The notes below the pieces were generated by a model. The model did no database searches and had not been told where the DNA came from. It saw only the letters and a list, made by a program, of their open reading frames with translations. Shown here in pieces: positions 1 through 12,246 of a stretch of 64,000 bases of DNA (within the stretch, counting starts at the first letter, position 1; each line of letters begins with the position of its first letter). The position numbers and the translations under genes are program-made. Location of the stretch: the NCBI GenBank assembly GCA_934899185.1, contig CAKXYI010000005.1, positions 1 through 64,000 of the forward strand, in the 5' to 3' direction. Source of the stretch: an uncultured Lachnospiraceae bacterium. GTDB lineage: Bacteria; Bacillota; Clostridia; Lachnospirales; Lachnospiraceae.

Positions 1-483
1 TCAGGTTATGAGAACAAAGTCAAAGCGAATATTGACAAGACCATCGAGAATCGTCATTTGGAAGATCAGATTATTGAGGTTCGTGTTCCTATGCAGGATG
101 TCACAGAATTGAAAGATGGTGTTAGAAAAACATCTTCCAAGAAGATGTTCCCGGGATATGTTCTGATCAATATGGTCATGAACGATGACACATGGTATGT
201 GGTCAGAAATACCAGAGGCGTGACAGGGTTCGTTGGACCAGGAAGCAAGCCTGTACCACTTACAGATGCTGAAATGAGACCACTAGGGATCAAGACAGAC
301 AATGTGGTCGTTGACTTTGATGAAGGTGATACCGTTGCTGTTATCGGCGGCGTTTGGAAAGATACCGTTGGTGTTATTCAGGCAATGAATCACAACAAGC
401 AGAGCGTGACGATCAATGTAGAACTGTTCGGTCGTGAGACACCGGTCGAGATCAGTTTTGCAGATGTTAAGAAAATGAATTAA
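1..483 (+). CDS. nusG: Transcription termination/antitermination factor NusG (5' truncated)
   Basis: The reading frame is open from the first base of the window and ends at 483, so the N-terminal part of the NGN domain is missing. The visible protein starts in the NGN domain (YENKVKAN, then MFPGYVLI and [12 protein letters not shown]) and ends in a KOW domain around [16 protein letters not shown]. NusG binds RNA polymerase, increases processivity and couples transcription to Rho or the ribosome. It lies 14 bases before rplK, the usual bacterial order. A TTG at 58 is an internal codon, not the start. Confidence 0.96.
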   Translation, partial: SGYENKVKANIDKTIENRHLEDQIIEVRVPMQDVTELKDGVRKTSSKKMFPGYVLINMVMNDDTWYVVRNTRGVTGFVGPGSKPVPLTDAEMRPLGIKTDNVVVDFDEGDTVAVIGGVWKDTVGVIQAMNHNKQSVTINVELFGRETPVEISFADVKKMN

Positions 484-497
484 GGAGGAACAATCCA

Positions 498-923
498 ATG
501 GCAAAGAAAATCGAAGGATATATTAAGTTGCAGATTCCTGCTGGTAAAGCTACACCTGCACCACCAGTTGGTCCTGCACTTGGACAGCATGGTGTAAACA
601 TTGTAGAGTTTACAAAGCAGTTTAACGCAAAGACAGCTGATATGGGAGACACTGTTATTCCTGTAGTTATCACTGTTTATGCGGACAGAAGTTTTAGTTT
701 CATCACTAAGACACCACCAGCAGCAGTTATGATCAAGAAGGCTGCTAAGATCCAGTCCGGATCAGGCGAACCTAACAAGAAAAAGGTTGCCAAGATCACA
801 AAGGCTCAGGTAAAGGAAATTGCTGAGACAAAACTTCCTGACTTGAACGCAGCAACAGTCGAGGCTGCTATGAGCATGATCGAAGGAACAGCACGCAGTA
901 TGGGCGTTGAGGTGACCGATTAG
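498..923 (+). CDS. rplK: 50S ribosomal protein L11
   Basis: The 141-residue product matches the full L11 length. The N-terminal domain holds the proline-rich [19 protein letters not shown] stretch, and the C-terminal rRNA-binding domain ends at [13 protein letters not shown]11 forms the GTPase-associated centre with 23S rRNA and the L10-L12 stalk. An AGGAGG site at about 483-488 precedes the ATG. It follows nusG closely and precedes rplA, from which it is separated by an unusually long, hairpin-rich spacer. Confidence 0.98.
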   Translation: MAKKIEGYIKLQIPAGKATPAPPVGPALGQHGVNIVEFTKQFNAKTADMGDTVIPVVITVYADRSFSFITKTPPAAVMIKKAAKIQSGSGEPNKKKVAKITKAQVKEIAETKLPDLNAATVEAAMSMIEGTARSMGVEVTD

Positions 924-1026
924 CACTTGGCGAGAACGAGTGATAACGAAGTTCGAGGTTAGTGCGAGGTCCTCCTAGAGATTAACGAGAGCGAGCGCAA
1001 GCGACGCTCGAGTTTAGCGATTAGGA
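923..1026. repeat. Pair of imperfect palindromic elements between rplK and rplA
   Basis: Two adjacent imperfect hairpins fill most of the 184-base rplK-rplA gap. The first runs 923-965, with outer arms GCACT/AGTGC and inner arms GAAC/GTTC. The second runs 973-1026, with outer arms TCCTA/TAGGA and a GC-rich core GCGAGCGCAAGCGACGC. Neither has a U-run, so neither looks like an intrinsic terminator. The core resembles the element near 20018-20051, suggesting a dispersed intergenic palindrome family. A role in L1 autoregulation is possible but unsupported. Confidence 0.5.
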
Positions 1027-1107
1027 GATTCCTTGTGAATTATATTGAATTAATGAATGAAACAGTGGGAGGGACCTCTCCCGATACTACCACAGGAGGT
1101 AAATAGA

Positions 1108-1803
1108 ATGAAAAGAGGAAAGAAATACGTTGAGGCTGTAAAGTCATACGACAAGTCAGCTCAATTTGAAACAGCAGAAGCAATCGCTCAGGTAAAGAAG
1201 AATGCTACTGCTAAGTTTGATGAGACAATCGAAGCTCATATCAGAACCGGTTGTGACGGACGTCATGCTGAACAGCAGATCCGTGGTGCTGTAGTTTTAC
1301 CACATGGTACAGGTAAGGCTGTCAAGGTTTTAGTATTCGCTAAGGGTGCTAAGGCTGACGAGGCTACTGCAGCAGGAGCAGATTTCGTTGGAGCAGACGA
1401 ACTGATCCCAAGAATCCAGAACGATGGATGGTTGGATTTTGATGTAGTTGTTGCTACACCTGACATGATGGGTGTTGTAGGTCGTTTGGGACGTGTACTT
1501 GGACCTAAGGGCTTAATGCCAAACCCAAAGGCGGGAACAGTTACTATGGATGTAACCAAGGCTGTCAACGATATCAAGGCCGGTAAGATTGAGTACAGAT
1601 TGGATAAGACAAATATTATCCATGTGCCAATTGGAAAAGCTTCCTTTACAGAGGAACAATTAGCGGACAACTTCCAGACCCTTATGGATGCCATTAACAA
1701 GGCTAAGCCAAGCAGTCTTAAGGGCCAGTACATTAAGAGCATTTCTTTGGCTCCTACAATGGGACCTGGCGTTAAGGTAAATGTTGCAAAAGTTGCACAG
1801 TAG
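1108..1803 (+). CDS. rplA: 50S ribosomal protein L1
   Basis: The product is 231 residues from ATG 1108, normal for L1. The frame extends upstream to 1057, but ACAGGAGGT at 1093-1101 is correctly spaced for 1108 and [12 protein letters not shown] is the typical L1 N-terminus. The sequence contains the conserved [17 protein letters not shown] block and ends in GPGVKVN. L1 binds 23S rRNA at the E-site stalk and often represses its own mRNA. Confidence 0.97.
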   Translation: MKRGKKYVEAVKSYDKSAQFETAEAIAQVKKNATAKFDETIEAHIRTGCDGRHAEQQIRGAVVLPHGTGKAVKVLVFAKGAKADEATAAGADFVGADELIPRIQNDGWLDFDVVVATPDMMGVVGRLGRVLGPKGLMPNPKAGTVTMDVTKAVNDIKAGKIEYRLDKTNIIHVPIGKASFTEEQLADNFQTLMDAINKAKPSSLKGQYIKSISLAPTMGPGVKVNVAKVAQ

Positions 1804-1806
1804 TTA

Positions 1807-1835
1807 TTGACATTCGTATAATACAATGATATAAT
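1807..1835 (+). promoter_or_regulatory. Promoter for the rplJL transcript
   Basis: A perfect sigma-A promoter: TTGACA at 1807-1812, a 17-base spacer, TATAAT at 1830-1835. It starts four bases after the rplA stop and drives the L10 leader that follows. Confidence 0.85.
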
Positions 1836-1837
1836 GC

Positions 1838-1972
1838 GAAAGCATGTTGCCGAAGACAGTAGGTGCCGCAAGGCATAACGTATACGACCTACCGAGGACA
1901 GTCGATCGTTTTTAAACGATATGATTATGATTTTTTGAGCCTCTTTGTCTAGCGCAGAGAGGCTTTTGTTTT
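1838..1972 (+). promoter_or_regulatory. Ribosomal protein L10 leader with attenuator
   Basis: The leader contains the conserved L10-binding core GTTGCCGAAGACAGTAGGT (from about 1846), closed by GTAGGT (1859-1864) pairing with ACCTAC (1887-1892), then CGAGGAC. An AT-rich hairpin (ATCGTTT/AAACGAT) follows, then an intrinsic terminator with stem AGCCTCT/AGAGGCT (1938-1964) and a TTTTGTTTT tail. The layout of promoter, L10(L12)4-binding element, terminator and rplJ is the known Firmicute arrangement in which excess L10-L12 lowers its own expression. Confidence 0.88.
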
Positions 1973-2046
1973 GCCTGTTGGCAGGACATCAGATAAAATC
2001 TCCAAAGTCTAAGCAAGATGAAATAAAATAAGGAGGTACACGAAAC

Positions 2047-2583
2047 GTGGCAAAAGTTGAATTAAAGCAGCCGATCATTGACGAGATCTCAGCAAACATC
2101 AAAGACGCACAGTCTGTAGTCGTTGTTGATTATCGTGGATTGACGGTAGCAGAAGACACACAGTTACGTAAGGAATTAAGAGAAGCAGGCGTTACTTACA
2201 AGGTATACAAGAACACAATGATGAACTTCGCTTTCAAGGGAACTGACTATGAAAGCCTGGCTCCAGTGTTAGAAGGACCTAGCGCTATTGCTATTTCTAC
2301 AGAAGATGCGACAGCTCCTGCACGTATCCTTGCTAAGTTTGCAAAGGCAGCACCTGCACTTGAGATCAAGGCTGGTGTCGTAGAAGGTACATTCTATGAT
2401 GCAAACGGAATGCAGGCAGTAGCAGCAGTTCCATCAAGAGACGAATTGCTGTCCAAGTTACTTGGAAGCTTACAGTCACCTATCACAAATCTGGCTAGAG
2501 TTCTCAACCAGATCGCTGAGCAGGGCGGCGAAGCACCAGCAGAAGATGTTCCGGCTGAAGCCGAAGCACCAGTTGAAGAGTAA
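2047..2583 (+). CDS. rplJ: 50S ribosomal protein L10
   Basis: The 178-residue product starts at a GTG behind AAGGAGGT (2031-2038). The N-terminal 23S rRNA-binding domain carries VVVDYRGLTVAEDTQLRKELR and VYKNTM. The C-terminal helices hold L7/L12 dimers, and the tail is acidic and alanine-rich. L10 anchors the stalk that recruits translation factors. It is cotranscribed with rplL behind the L10 leader. Confidence 0.97.
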   Translation: MAKVELKQPIIDEISANIKDAQSVVVVDYRGLTVAEDTQLRKELREAGVTYKVYKNTMMNFAFKGTDYESLAPVLEGPSAIAISTEDATAPARILAKFAKAAPALEIKAGVVEGTFYDANGMQAVAAVPSRDELLSKLLGSLQSPITNLARVLNQIAEQGGEAPAEDVPAEAEAPVEE

Positions 2584-2636
2584 TCACTTCATTAAAAAGA
2601 AATTATTAAATCAAATTTAAAACGGAGGAAATTATC

Positions 2637-3011
2637 ATGGCAAAGATGACAACAGAAGAATTTATCGAAGCTATCAAAGAGTTAAGCGTATTAGAGTTAA
2701 ATGACTTAGTAAAGGCTTGTGAAGAAGAGTTTGGCGTATCTGCAGCAGCAGGCGTTGTAGTAGCAGCAGCAGGCGGAGACGCTGCAGCAGCTGAAGAGAA
2801 GGACGAGTTCGACGTAGAACTTACAGAAGTAGGTCCTAACAAGGTTAAGGTTATCAAGGTTGTTCGTGAAGCAACTGGTCTTGGCTTGAAGGAAGCTAAG
2901 GAATTAGTTGATGGCGCGCCTAAGATCGTTAAGGAAGCAGCTGACAAGGCTACAGCAGAAGACATCAAGACTAAGTTAGAAGCAGAAGGCGCTAAGGTTA
3001 CATTAAAGTAA
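2637..3011 (+). CDS. rplL: 50S ribosomal protein L7/L12
   Basis: The 124-residue product has the L7/L12 layout: an N-terminal dimerisation and L10-binding helix ([19 protein letters not shown]), an alanine-rich hinge near 40-55, and the C-terminal factor-binding domain with [23 protein letters not shown]. It starts at an ATG behind ACGGAGG and is followed by a strong terminator, so rplJ-rplL form one short unit. Confidence 0.98.
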   Translation: MAKMTTEEFIEAIKELSVLELNDLVKACEEEFGVSAAAGVVVAAAGGDAAAAEEKDEFDVELTEVGPNKVKVIKVVREATGLGLKEAKELVDGAPKIVKEAADKATAEDIKTKLEAEGAKVTLK

Positions 3012-3046
3012 TTCACGTCTGATGATATAATTAGTATTGTGAGCAG

Positions 3047-3084
3047 AGACACCAGGGTTATTCGTGATCCTGGTGTCTTTTCTG
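3047..3084 (+). terminator. Intrinsic terminator after rplL
   Basis: Ten-base-pair stem AGACACCAGG (3047-3056) / CCTGGTGTCT (3069-3078), followed by a T-rich tail. Confidence 0.9.
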
Positions 3085-3166
3085 TTACACAAAAGGTACT
3101 GACGTGCTAAGAAAAGGCACAATGCAAAAAAATGACAATTTGTCAAGTGAAAAGTGAAAAAAGTTC

Positions 3167-3195
3167 TTGCATCCTAGAGAAGATTGTTGTATAGT
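3167..3195 (+). promoter_or_regulatory. Promoter for rpoBC
   Basis: TTGCAT (3167-3172), 17-base spacer, TATAGT (3190-3195), about 80 bases before the rpoB start. Its position after the rplL terminator implies rpoBC has its own transcript. Confidence 0.65.
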
Positions 3196-3277
3196 ATAGG
3201 GTGCTTTATTGTGGTGCAATGGGAATTTTATGCCCATTTTCAATAGACTTAAAATATAAACGAGAGGTGAAACGTCA

Positions 3278-6200
3278 ATGGAGAAAAACAGAATACGTCC
3301 AGTCAAGTCTGGAAAAAGCATGCGTATGAGTTACTCGAGACAAAAAGAGGTATTGGAGATGCCTAACCTGATTGAGATCCAGAGGGATTCTTATCAGTGG
3401 TTCCTCGATGAGGGATTGAAGGAAGTCTTCGATGATATCTCTCCTATCGCTGATTACAGCGGTCAGTTAAGCTTGGAGTTTGTTGATTTTACATTATGCA
3501 AAGATGATGTGAAATATACAATTCCACAGTGTAAGGAAAGAGATGCGACATATGCTGCTCCTTTGAAGGTAAAGGTTCGTCTTTACAACAAAGAGACTGA
3601 CGAGATCAACGAGCACGAGATCTTTATGGGAGATCTTCCTTTGATGACAGAGACAGGTACCTTTGTGATCAACGGTGCAGAACGTGTTATCGTCAGCCAG
3701 TTAGTTCGTTCCCCGGGAATCTATTATGCAATCGGACACGACAAGGTAGGTAAAGAATTGTATTCTTGTACCGTTATCCCGAATCGTGGTGCTTGGCTCG
3801 AGTATGAGACAGACTCTAATGACGTTTTCTATGTTCGTGTTGATAGAACCAGAAAAGTGCCGATCTCTGTATTGATTCGTGCACTTGGTGTTGGTACCAA
3901 CCAGCAGATCATCGATCTGTTTGGTGAGGAGCCAAAGCTTCTTGCATCTTTTGGCAAGGACCCATCTATTACGGAAAAAGAGCCGAATGGTTCTTACGAA
4001 GGAGGTCTTTTGGAATTATACCGCAAGATCCGTCCGGGCGAGCCGCTTACCGTGGAGAGCGCAGAAAGCCTGATTTCTGCTATGTTCTTTGACCCAAGAC
4101 GTTATGACCTTGCAAAGGTAGGACGTTACAAGTTCAACAAGAAATTAGCACTCCGCAATCGTATCAACGGACAGATTCTCGCAGAGGATGTAGTGGACGA
4201 GACTACAGGCGAGATTCTTGCAGAGGCAGGAAAGGTCGTAGACCGCAAACTGGCAGATGCTATCCAGAATGCAGCTGTACCATATGTATGGGTACAGTCT
4301 GAGGAGAGAAATGTCAAAGTTCTTTCTAATATGATGGTAGATATCAGTAATTACGTTGATTTCGATACCAAGGCATTGGGCGTAAGCGAACTCGTTTACT
4401 ATCCGGTTTTGGCACAGATCTTAGAAGAAAATGAAACAGCAGAAGATATTGCTGATGCAATCAAGAAGAATATCCATGACCTGATTCCGAAGCATATTAC
4501 AAGAGAGGACATCTTTGCATCCATCAATTACAACATGCATTTGGAATATGGCGTTGGTCATGATGATGATATCGACCATTTGGGCAATCGCCGTATCCGT
4601 GCGGTTGGCGAATTGTTACAGAACCAGTATCGTATCGGTCTTTCCCGTCTGGAAAGAGTGGTGCGTGAGCGTATGACAACACAGGATCTGGAAGGTATCT
4701 CACCGCAGAGCCTGATCAATATCAAGCCGGTGACAGCAGCGGTGAAGGAGTTCTTCGGATCTTCTCAGTTGTCACAGTTCATGGATCAGAACAACCCTCT
4801 TGGTGAGTTGACCCATAAGAGACGTTTATCAGCATTAGGACCTGGTGGTCTGTCAAGAGACCGTGCCGGATTCGAGGTTCGAGACGTACACTATTCTCAT
4901 TATGGAAGAATGTGTCCTATCGAGACTCCTGAAGGACCAAACATCGGTTTGATCAACTCTCTGGCTAGTTATGCGCGTATCAACGAGTATGGTTTCATCG
5001 AGGCACCATATCGTAAGATCGACAAGAGCGACCCACAGAATCCGCGTGTTACGGATGAAGTTGTATATATGACAGCAGACGAAGAAGACAATTACCATGT
5101 AGCACAGGCAAACGAGAAACTGGATGAGGAAGGACATTTCGTACGTAATTCCGTTTCCGGTCGTTTCCGCGAGGAGACTCAGGAGTACGATAAGCACATG
5201 TTTGATTACATGGACGTATCTCCTAAGATGGTATTCTCTGTCGCTACGGCATTGATTCCATTCCTACAGAACGATGATGCTAACCGTGCGCTGATGGGAT
5301 CCAACATGCAGCGTCAGGCAGTGCCGCTTCTTACTACAGAAGCTCCTGTTGTCGGAACCGGTATGGAACCAAAGGCAGCAGTCGATTCCGGTGTCTGCGT
5401 TGTTGCAAAGCACGCAGGTGTGGTAGAGCGTTCTGAGTCCAACCGCATCATCATCCGCACAGAGGATGGCGATAAGGATGAGTATATACTGACAAAGTTC
5501 TCTCGAAGCAACCAGTCAAACTGCTACAACCAGCGCCCGATCGTATTCAAGGGCGATCATGTCGAAGAAGGCGAGGTTATCGCAGACGGACCTTCTACAT
5601 CCAAGGGCGAACTTGCACTTGGTAAGAACCCTCTGATCGGTTTCATGACTTGGGAAGGTTACAACTACGAGGATGCGGTTCTTCTTTCAGAGAGATTGGT
5701 ACAGGATGATGTTTATACATCTATCCATATGGAAGAATACGAAGTAGAAGCCAGAGATACCAAACTGGGACCGGAAGAGATCACAAGAGACGTTCCGGGT
5801 GTCGGTGATGATGCACTCAAGGATCTGGATGAAAATGGTATCATCCGTATCGGTGCAGAAGTCCGTGCCGGAGATATTCTGGTCGGCAAGGTTACTCCAA
5901 AGGGAGAGACAGAACTGACCGCTGAGGAGAGATTGCTCCGTGCCATCTTTGGTGAAAAAGCAAGAGAAGTCCGTGATACATCCCTCAAGGTGCCACACGG
6001 CGAATACGGTATTATCGTAGATGCCAAGGTATTTACCCGTGAAAACGGTGATGAACTTTCACCGGGCGTAAACAAGGCAGTCCGCATCTACATCGCACAG
6101 AAGAGAAAGATCTCTGTCGGTGATAAGATGGCTGGTCGTCATGGTAACAAGGGTGTCGTTTCCCGCGTGCTTCCTGTAGAAGATATGCCATTCTTGCCAA

Positions 6201-7159
6201 ACGGTCGTCCGCTTGACATTGTGCTGAACCCACTGGGCGTACCTTCTCGTATGAATATCGGTCAGGTCTTGGAGATCCATCTTAGCCTTGCGGCAAAGGC
6301 ACTTGGCTTCAATATCGAGACACCGGTATTTGATGGCGCAAAGGAAATTGATATTCAGGATACTTTGGAACTTTCCAACGACTATGTAAACATGGAGTGG
6401 GATGAGTTCGAAGCAAAATATAAAGATCAGTTGCGTGATGATGTCATGCAGTATTTATCTGATAATAGAGAACACAGAGAACTGTGGAAGGGCGTTAAGT
6501 TAGGGCGTGACGGAAAGGTACAGTTGCGTGATGGACGTACAGGTGAGGAATTTGACTCGCCGGTAACCATCGGACACATGCACTACCTGAAGTTGCACCA
6601 CCTGGTAGACGATAAGATCCATGCTCGTTCTACCGGTCCTTACTCACTGGTTACACAGCAGCCGCTTGGTGGTAAGGCACAGTTCGGCGGACAGCGTTTC
6701 GGAGAAATGGAAGTTTGGGCACTCGAGGCTTATGGTGCTTCTTACACATTGCAGGAGATCCTGACAATGAAGTCCGATGACGTTGTAGGACGTGTTAAGA
6801 CATATGAAGCCATTATCAAGGGCGAGAATATCCCTGAACCGGGTATTCCAGAGTCATTCAAGGTACTCCTCAAGGAATTACAGTCTCTGGGTCTGGATGT
6901 CAAAGTCTTAGACGAAGACAGAAACGAAGTACAGTTGATGGAGACCAGCGAATATGGCAATACAGACATCAATGCTATCATTGCCGGAGATAAGAACTTC
7001 GCATTTGAAAGCAGCGAATCTTTTGCAAAGAGTGGATTTACCAAGCAGGAATTCGATGCAGACAGCGAAGAATTAGTCAACATTGAGGACGAGGAAGAAG
7101 AGCCGGATATGGATGCTTTTTCGGATGATTTCGATGGAGACGATCTTGGCGACGAGTAG
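3278..7159 (+). CDS. rpoB: DNA-directed RNA polymerase subunit beta
   Basis: The 1293-residue product is full length. It shows the rifampicin-pocket region [17 protein letters not shown] followed by [13 protein letters not shown], the [14 protein letters not shown] block, the [13 protein letters not shown] motif, and the C-terminal [21 protein letters not shown] segment. An acidic tail of about 40 residues ends the protein. GAGAGGTG precedes the ATG. rpoC follows after 18 bases in the same operon. Confidence 0.98.
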   Translation: MEKNRIRPVKSGKSMRMSYSRQKEVLEMPNLIEIQRDSYQWFLDEGLKEVFDDISPIADYSGQLSLEFVDFTLCKDDVKYTIPQCKERDATYAAPLKVKVRLYNKETDEINEHEIFMGDLPLMTETGTFVINGAERVIVSQLVRSPGIYYAIGHDKVGKELYSCTVIPNRGAWLEYETDSNDVFYVRVDRTRKVPISVLIRALGVGTNQQIIDLFGEEPKLLASFGKDPSITEKEPNGSYEGGLLELYRKIRPGEPLTVESAESLISAMFFDPRRYDLAKVGRYKFNKKLALRNRINGQILAEDVVDETTGEILAEAGKVVDRKLADAIQNAAVPYVWVQSEERNVKVLSNMMVDISNYVDFDTKALGVSELVYYPVLAQILEENETAEDIADAIKKNIHDLIPKHITREDIFASINYNMHLEYGVGHDDDIDHLGNRRIRAVGELLQNQYRIGLSRLERVVRERMTTQDLEGISPQSLINIKPVTAAVKEFFGSSQLSQFMDQNNPLGELTHKRRLSALGPGGLSRDRAGFEVRDVHYSHYGRMCPIETPEGPNIGLINSLASYARINEYGFIEAPYRKIDKSDPQNPRVTDEVVYMTADEEDNYHVAQANEKLDEEGHFVRNSVSGRFREETQEYDKHMFDYMDVSPKMVFSVATALIPFLQNDDANRALMGSNMQRQAVPLLTTEAPVVGTGMEPKAAVDSGVCVVAKHAGVVERSESNRIIIRTEDGDKDEYILTKFSRSNQSNCYNQRPIVFKGDHVEEGEVIADGPSTSKGELALGKNPLIGFMTWEGYNYEDAVLLSERLVQDDVYTSIHMEEYEVEARDTKLGPEEITRDVPGVGDDALKDLDENGIIRIGAEVRAGDILVGKVTPKGETELTAEERLLRAIFGEKAREVRDTSLKVPHGEYGIIVDAKVFTRENGDELSPGVNKAVRIYIAQKRKISVGDKMAGRHGNKGVVSRVLPVEDMPFLPNGRPLDIVLNPLGVPSRMNIGQVLEIHLSLAAKALGFNIETPVFDGAKEIDIQDTLELSNDYVNMEWDEFEAKYKDQLRDDVMQYLSDNREHRELWKGVKLGRDGKVQLRDGRTGEEFDSPVTIGHMHYLKLHHLVDDKIHARSTGPYSLVTQQPLGGKAQFGGQRFGEMEVWALEAYGASYTLQEILTMKSDDVVGRVKTYEAIIKGENIPEPGIPESFKVLLKELQSLGLDVKVLDEDRNEVQLMETSEYGNTDINAIIAGDKNFAFESSESFAKSGFTKQEFDADSEELVNIEDEEEEPDMDAFSDDFDGDDLGDE

Positions 7160-7177
7160 TAAGAAGGGAGATTAGCA

Positions 7178-10100
7178 ATGCCAGAAGCAATGAATAAAGA
7201 AGCAACAAATCAGCCAATAGAATTTGATGCAATTCAGATTGGCTTGGCATCACCGGAAAAGATCAGAGAGTGGTCCAGAGGCGAAGTAAAGAAGCCTGAG
7301 ACCATCAACTACAGAACTTTGAAGCCAGAAAAAGACGGATTGTTCTGTGAAAAGATCTTTGGACCGAGCAAGGACTGGGAATGCCATTGTGGTAAATACA
7401 AAAAGATTCGCTATAAGGGCGTAGTCTGCGACCGTTGTGGTGTTGAGATCACAAAGGCAAGTGTTCGTAGAGAGCGTATGGGACATATCGAACTGGCAGC
7501 TCCTGTATCTCATATCTGGTACTTCAAGGGTATCCCATCCCGTATGGGACTGATCCTTGACCTGTCACCGAGAACACTGGAAAAGGTATTGTATTTTGCA
7601 TCTTATATCGTACTTGATGCTGGAGACACACCTCTTATGTATAAGCAGGTATTGTCAGAGCAGGAATATCAGGATGCCAGAGAACAGTACGGCTCAACCT
7701 TCAAGGTTGGCATGGGTGCTGAGGCGATCCAGAAATTGCTCCGCGATATTGATCTGGAAAAAGATGCGGCTGAACTGAAGGCAGAACTCAAGACTGCTAC
7801 CGGTCAGAAGCGTGCCAGAGTCATCAAGAGACTGGAAGTTGTAGAAGCATTCCGCGAGTCAGGCAACAAGCCGGAGTGGATGATTCTTACCGTTATTCCG
7901 GTTATCCCACCGGATCTTCGTCCGATGGTACAGTTGGATGGTGGACGTTTCGCAACATCCGATTTGAATGACTTGTATCGCCGTATCATTAACCGTAACA
8001 ACCGTTTGAGAAGACTGCTTGAACTGGGCGCACCGGACATCATCGTCCGTAACGAGAAGCGTATGTTACAGGAAGCCGTTGACGGGCTGATCGACAATGG
8101 TCGTAGAGGTCGTCCGGTTACAGGTCCTGGAAACAGAGCCCTCAAGTCTTTATCAGATATGTTAAAGGGTAAATCCGGACGTTTCCGTCAGAACCTGCTC
8201 GGAAAGCGTGTTGACTATTCCGGACGTTCCGTTATCGTCGTAGGACCGGAACTTAAGATTTACCAGTGTGGTCTTCCAAAAGAGATGGCAATCGAGCTTT
8301 TCAAGCCTTTCGTTATGAAAGAGCTGGTTGCTAACGGAACTGCACACAACATCAAGAATGCAAAGAAGATGGTCGAGAAGTTACAGACAGAGGTCTGGGA
8401 CGTACTCGAGGAAGTGATCAAAGAGCATCCGGTTATGCTGAACCGTGCTCCTACACTGCATAGATTGGGTATCCAGGCATTTGAACCAATCCTCGTAGAA
8501 GGTAAGGCCATCAAGTTGCATCCGCTGGTATGTACCGCATTTAACGCCGATTTCGATGGTGACCAGATGGCTGTCCATCTTCCGCTTACCGCAGAGGCAC
8601 AGGCAGAATGTCGTTTCATGCTCCTGTCTCCGAACAACCTGCTGAAACCATCCGATGGTGGTCCGGTAGCCGTTCCTTCACAGGATATGGTACTTGGTAT
8701 CTACTATCTGACCATGGACCGTCTGGCTGATCATTCTAAGGAAGAGGGCATTACGACCGTTTCGGATAAGGTATATACTGACGCAGAGGATATCAAGGCA
8801 GACATCAATGCAGATGTCATCGACATTGATGATATGATCCATTTCGAAGATGTAACAGACGGTAATCGTCATGTCATCTGTAGAGCGAGAGACATTCTTG
8901 GACATTATTACCCAAGCATGAATCAGGCATTGTTGGCATATGAGAACAAAGAGATTACACTGCATCAGACCATTTACGTTCATAGGAGCGTGACACTTGC
9001 AGACGGAAGCGTAGTAGAAGGCAATGTAAAGACAACCTTAGGCCGTTTGATCTTTAATGAGATCATTCCACAGGATCTGGGATTTGTTGACCGTAGCAAG
9101 CCGGAGAACGTGCTCCGTTATGAGATCGAGTTCCATGTTGGCAAGAAGGGATTGAAGCAGATCCTGGAAAAGGTCATCAATACACATGGAGCAACCAAGA
9201 CGGCAGAAGTACTGGATGATATCAAGGCTATGGGTTACAAGTACTCTACCAGAGCAGCCATGACCGTATCTATTTCTGATATGACCGTGCCGCCACAGAA
9301 GCCACAGATGATCGCTGATACAGAAAAGACAGTTGACCGTATCACGATGAAATATAAGAGAGGTCTTTTGACAGAAGAAGAACGTTACAGAGACGTTGTT
9401 GAGACTTGGAAAAAGACAGATGATGAGTTGACAGAGGCCCTGCTTTCCGGATTGGATAAGTACAACAACATCTTTATGATGGCTGATTCCGGAGCCCGTG
9501 GTTCTGACAAGCAGATCAAGCAGCTTGCCGGTATGCGTGGTTTGATGGCTGATACAACCGGTCGTACGATCGAACTTCCTATCAAGTCAAACTTCCGTGA
9601 AGGTCTGGATGTATTGGAGTACTTCATGTCAGCACATGGTGCTAGAAAGGGTATGTCCGATACAGCCCTTCGTACCGCCGATTCCGGATACCTGACCAGA
9701 CGTATGGTTGACGTATCACAGGAACTTATCGTTCGTGAATCTGATTGTAATGCAGGAAAAGATCGTGAGATCCCTGGTACTTACATCACAGCATTCATGG
9801 ATGGACGTGAAGAGATCGAGAGTTTGGAAGAACGTATCACAGGCAGATTCTCATGTGAGACGATCTGCGATGCTGATGGTAATGTGATCGTTAAGGCAAA
9901 CCACATGATCACACCAAAGCGTGCACATGCGATCGTTACAATCGGTGTGGATGAGAATGGCAAGGAGATCACGCGCGTGAAGATCCGTAACATCCTTACC
10001 TGCCGTTCACATGTCGGCGTTTGTGCTAAGTGTTACGGTGCCAACATGGCAACCGGTCAGGCAGTACAGGTCGGTGAAGCAATCGGTATCATCGCAGCAC

Positions 10101-10999
10101 AGTCTATCGGTGAGCCTGGTACACAGCTTACCATGAGAACTTTCCATAGTGGTGGTGTTGCCGGAAACGATATCACACAGGGTCTTCCTCGTGTCGAAGA
10201 ATTGTTTGAGGCAAGAAAGCCAAAGGGACTTGCGATCATCACAGAATTTGCCGGTACAGCAGAGATCAAAGATACCAAGAAGAAGCGTGAAGTTATCGTT
10301 ACCAACAAGGAAACCGGAGAAAGCAAGGCTTATCTGATCCCTTATGGTTCACGTATCAAGATCGTAGACGGACAGGAACTGGAAGCCGGTGACGAACTGA
10401 CAGAAGGTTCTATCAACCCACATGATCTCTTGAAGATCAAGGGCGTGCGCGCCGTTCAGGATTACATGCTTCAGGAAGTACAGCGTGTATATCGCTTACA
10501 GGGTGTAGAAATCAGTGATAAGCATATCGAAGTTATCGTGCGTCAGATGTTAAAGAAGGTACGCATCGAGAACAACGGTGACTCCGAGTTCTTACCGGGA
10601 ACACTTGTTGATGTTCTTGACTTTGAAGAAATGAATGAGAAACTTGCAGAAGAAGGCAAGGAAGTAGCAGAAGGAAAGCAGGTACTGCTCGGTATCACCA
10701 AGGCTTCCCTTGCGACCAACTCCTTCTTGTCAGCAGCATCCTTCCAGGAGACAACAAAGGTTCTGACAGAAGCAGCCATCAAGGGCAAGATCGACCCATT
10801 GATCGGTCTGAAGGAAAATGTCATCCTTGGTAAATTGATTCCAGCCGGAACAGGTATGAAACGTTATGGCAACATCAAGTTGAATACCGATTACAATCAG
10901 GAGATCGAAGAACAGACAGAAGACTTCGGAGATCTTTATGACGATACGCCGGTAGAAGAAGCCGAGGCAGAAGCAGAAGATACTGTTTCTATCGACTAA
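7178..10999 (+). CDS. rpoC: DNA-directed RNA polymerase subunit beta'
   Basis: The 1273-residue product has the N-terminal zinc site ([20 protein letters not shown]), the catalytic magnesium motif NADFDGDQM near residue 456, the bridge-helix and trigger-loop region, and the second zinc site ([14 protein letters not shown]). AAGGGAG precedes the ATG. The C-terminus is an acidic, glutamate-rich tail like that of RpoB. A strong terminator follows. Confidence 0.98.
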   Translation: MPEAMNKEATNQPIEFDAIQIGLASPEKIREWSRGEVKKPETINYRTLKPEKDGLFCEKIFGPSKDWECHCGKYKKIRYKGVVCDRCGVEITKASVRRERMGHIELAAPVSHIWYFKGIPSRMGLILDLSPRTLEKVLYFASYIVLDAGDTPLMYKQVLSEQEYQDAREQYGSTFKVGMGAEAIQKLLRDIDLEKDAAELKAELKTATGQKRARVIKRLEVVEAFRESGNKPEWMILTVIPVIPPDLRPMVQLDGGRFATSDLNDLYRRIINRNNRLRRLLELGAPDIIVRNEKRMLQEAVDGLIDNGRRGRPVTGPGNRALKSLSDMLKGKSGRFRQNLLGKRVDYSGRSVIVVGPELKIYQCGLPKEMAIELFKPFVMKELVANGTAHNIKNAKKMVEKLQTEVWDVLEEVIKEHPVMLNRAPTLHRLGIQAFEPILVEGKAIKLHPLVCTAFNADFDGDQMAVHLPLTAEAQAECRFMLLSPNNLLKPSDGGPVAVPSQDMVLGIYYLTMDRLADHSKEEGITTVSDKVYTDAEDIKADINADVIDIDDMIHFEDVTDGNRHVICRARDILGHYYPSMNQALLAYENKEITLHQTIYVHRSVTLADGSVVEGNVKTTLGRLIFNEIIPQDLGFVDRSKPENVLRYEIEFHVGKKGLKQILEKVINTHGATKTAEVLDDIKAMGYKYSTRAAMTVSISDMTVPPQKPQMIADTEKTVDRITMKYKRGLLTEEERYRDVVETWKKTDDELTEALLSGLDKYNNIFMMADSGARGSDKQIKQLAGMRGLMADTTGRTIELPIKSNFREGLDVLEYFMSAHGARKGMSDTALRTADSGYLTRRMVDVSQELIVRESDCNAGKDREIPGTYITAFMDGREEIESLEERITGRFSCETICDADGNVIVKANHMITPKRAHAIVTIGVDENGKEITRVKIRNILTCRSHVGVCAKCYGANMATGQAVQVGEAIGIIAAQSIGEPGTQLTMRTFHSGGVAGNDITQGLPRVEELFEARKPKGLAIITEFAGTAEIKDTKKKREVIVTNKETGESKAYLIPYGSRIKIVDGQELEAGDELTEGSINPHDLLKIKGVRAVQDYMLQEVQRVYRLQGVEISDKHIEVIVRQMLKKVRIENNGDSEFLPGTLVDVLDFEEMNEKLAEEGKEVAEGKQVLLGITKASLATNSFLSAASFQETTKVLTEAAIKGKIDPLIGLKENVILGKLIPAGTGMKRYGNIKLNTDYNQEIEEQTEDFGDLYDDTPVEEAEAEAEDTVSID

Positions 11000-11018
11000 G
11001 GATAATAAATCATAATAT

Positions 11019-11062
11019 AAAGCACCACGGAATGCAGATCATGCTTTCTGTGGTGCTTTTTG
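11019..11062 (+). terminator. Intrinsic terminator after rpoC
   Basis: Stem AAAGCACCAC / GTGGTGCTTT (about 11019-11028 with 11050-11059), followed by a T-run. Confidence 0.9.
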
Positions 11063-11075
11063 CATGAAAAATCAC

Positions 11076-11104
11076 TTGACAGATACAAAGAATGTTTATA
11101 TAAT
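11076..11104 (+). promoter_or_regulatory. Promoter of the str operon
   Basis: Perfect consensus TTGACA (11076-11081), 17-base spacer, TATAAT (11099-11104), directly after the rpoC terminator and about 60 bases before rpsL. Confidence 0.87.
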
Positions 11105-11162
11105 ATTTTAGCGTGCATAAAACTGTGCACACTTATAAACTATACTACAGGAGGTGAAAATA

Positions 11163-11582
11163 ATGCCAACATTTAACCAGTTAGTAAGAAAGGGACGTCA
11201 GACATCTGTAAAGAAGTCTACAGCACCAGCTCTTCAGAGAGGTTACAATTCTCTTAAGAAGAAGCCTACTGAGACATCTTCTCCACAGAAGCGTGGTGTT
11301 TGTACAGCTGTTAAGACTGCAACCCCTAAGAAGCCTAACTCAGCGCTGAGAAAGATCGCCAGAGTTCGTCTTTCAAACGGAATTGAAGTAACATCTTACA
11401 TTCCGGGAGAAGGCCACAACTTGCAGGAACATAGCGTTGTATTGATTCGTGGTGGTAGAGTAAAGGATTTACCTGGTACTCGTTATCACGTAATCAGAGG
11501 TACACTTGATACAGCAGGTGTAGCTAACAGAAAGCAGGGTCGTTCTAAGTATGGTGCTAAGAGACCAAAGGACGCTAAATAA
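11163..11582 (+). CDS. rpsL: 30S ribosomal protein S12
   Basis: The 139-residue product begins [12 protein letters not shown], the standard S12 N-terminus, at ATG 11163 behind CAGGAGGTG. A GTG nine bases upstream lies inside the ribosome site and is rejected. The decoding-centre loop [11 protein letters not shown] holds the lysine where streptomycin-resistance changes occur in other species; here it is the sensitive-type lysine. First gene of rpsL-rpsG-fusA-tuf. Confidence 0.98.
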   Translation: MPTFNQLVRKGRQTSVKKSTAPALQRGYNSLKKKPTETSSPQKRGVCTAVKTATPKKPNSALRKIARVRLSNGIEVTSYIPGEGHNLQEHSVVLIRGGRVKDLPGTRYHVIRGTLDTAGVANRKQGRSKYGAKRPKDAK

Positions 11583-11629
11583 GACCTAGCAGACAATTGT
11601 ATTTTCACAAAGAAATATGGTTAGTGTTG

Positions 11630-11659
11630 AAATTTATTTTCATTTGTCAGAATAAATTT
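11630..11659. other. AT-rich inverted repeat between rpsL and rpsG
   Basis: AAATTTATT (11630-11638) pairs with AATAAATTT (11651-11659) over a 12-base loop in the 148-base rpsL-rpsG spacer. There is no U-run. It could be an mRNA processing or autoregulatory structure; no function can be assigned. Confidence 0.4.
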
Positions 11660-11691
11660 AGCACGAACACATAACATGTGAGTACCGTTGA

Positions 11692-12201
<510 letters not shown>

Positions 12202-12246
12202 TAGTTACCTATTACTTGTGTACAATAATATTAGGAGGAAAAAATC

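Noticed and set aside
1057..1107. 17-residue N-terminal extension of L1
   Set aside because: The extension runs through the ACAGGAGGT ribosome site and is not L1-like; ATG 1108 gives the normal N-terminus.
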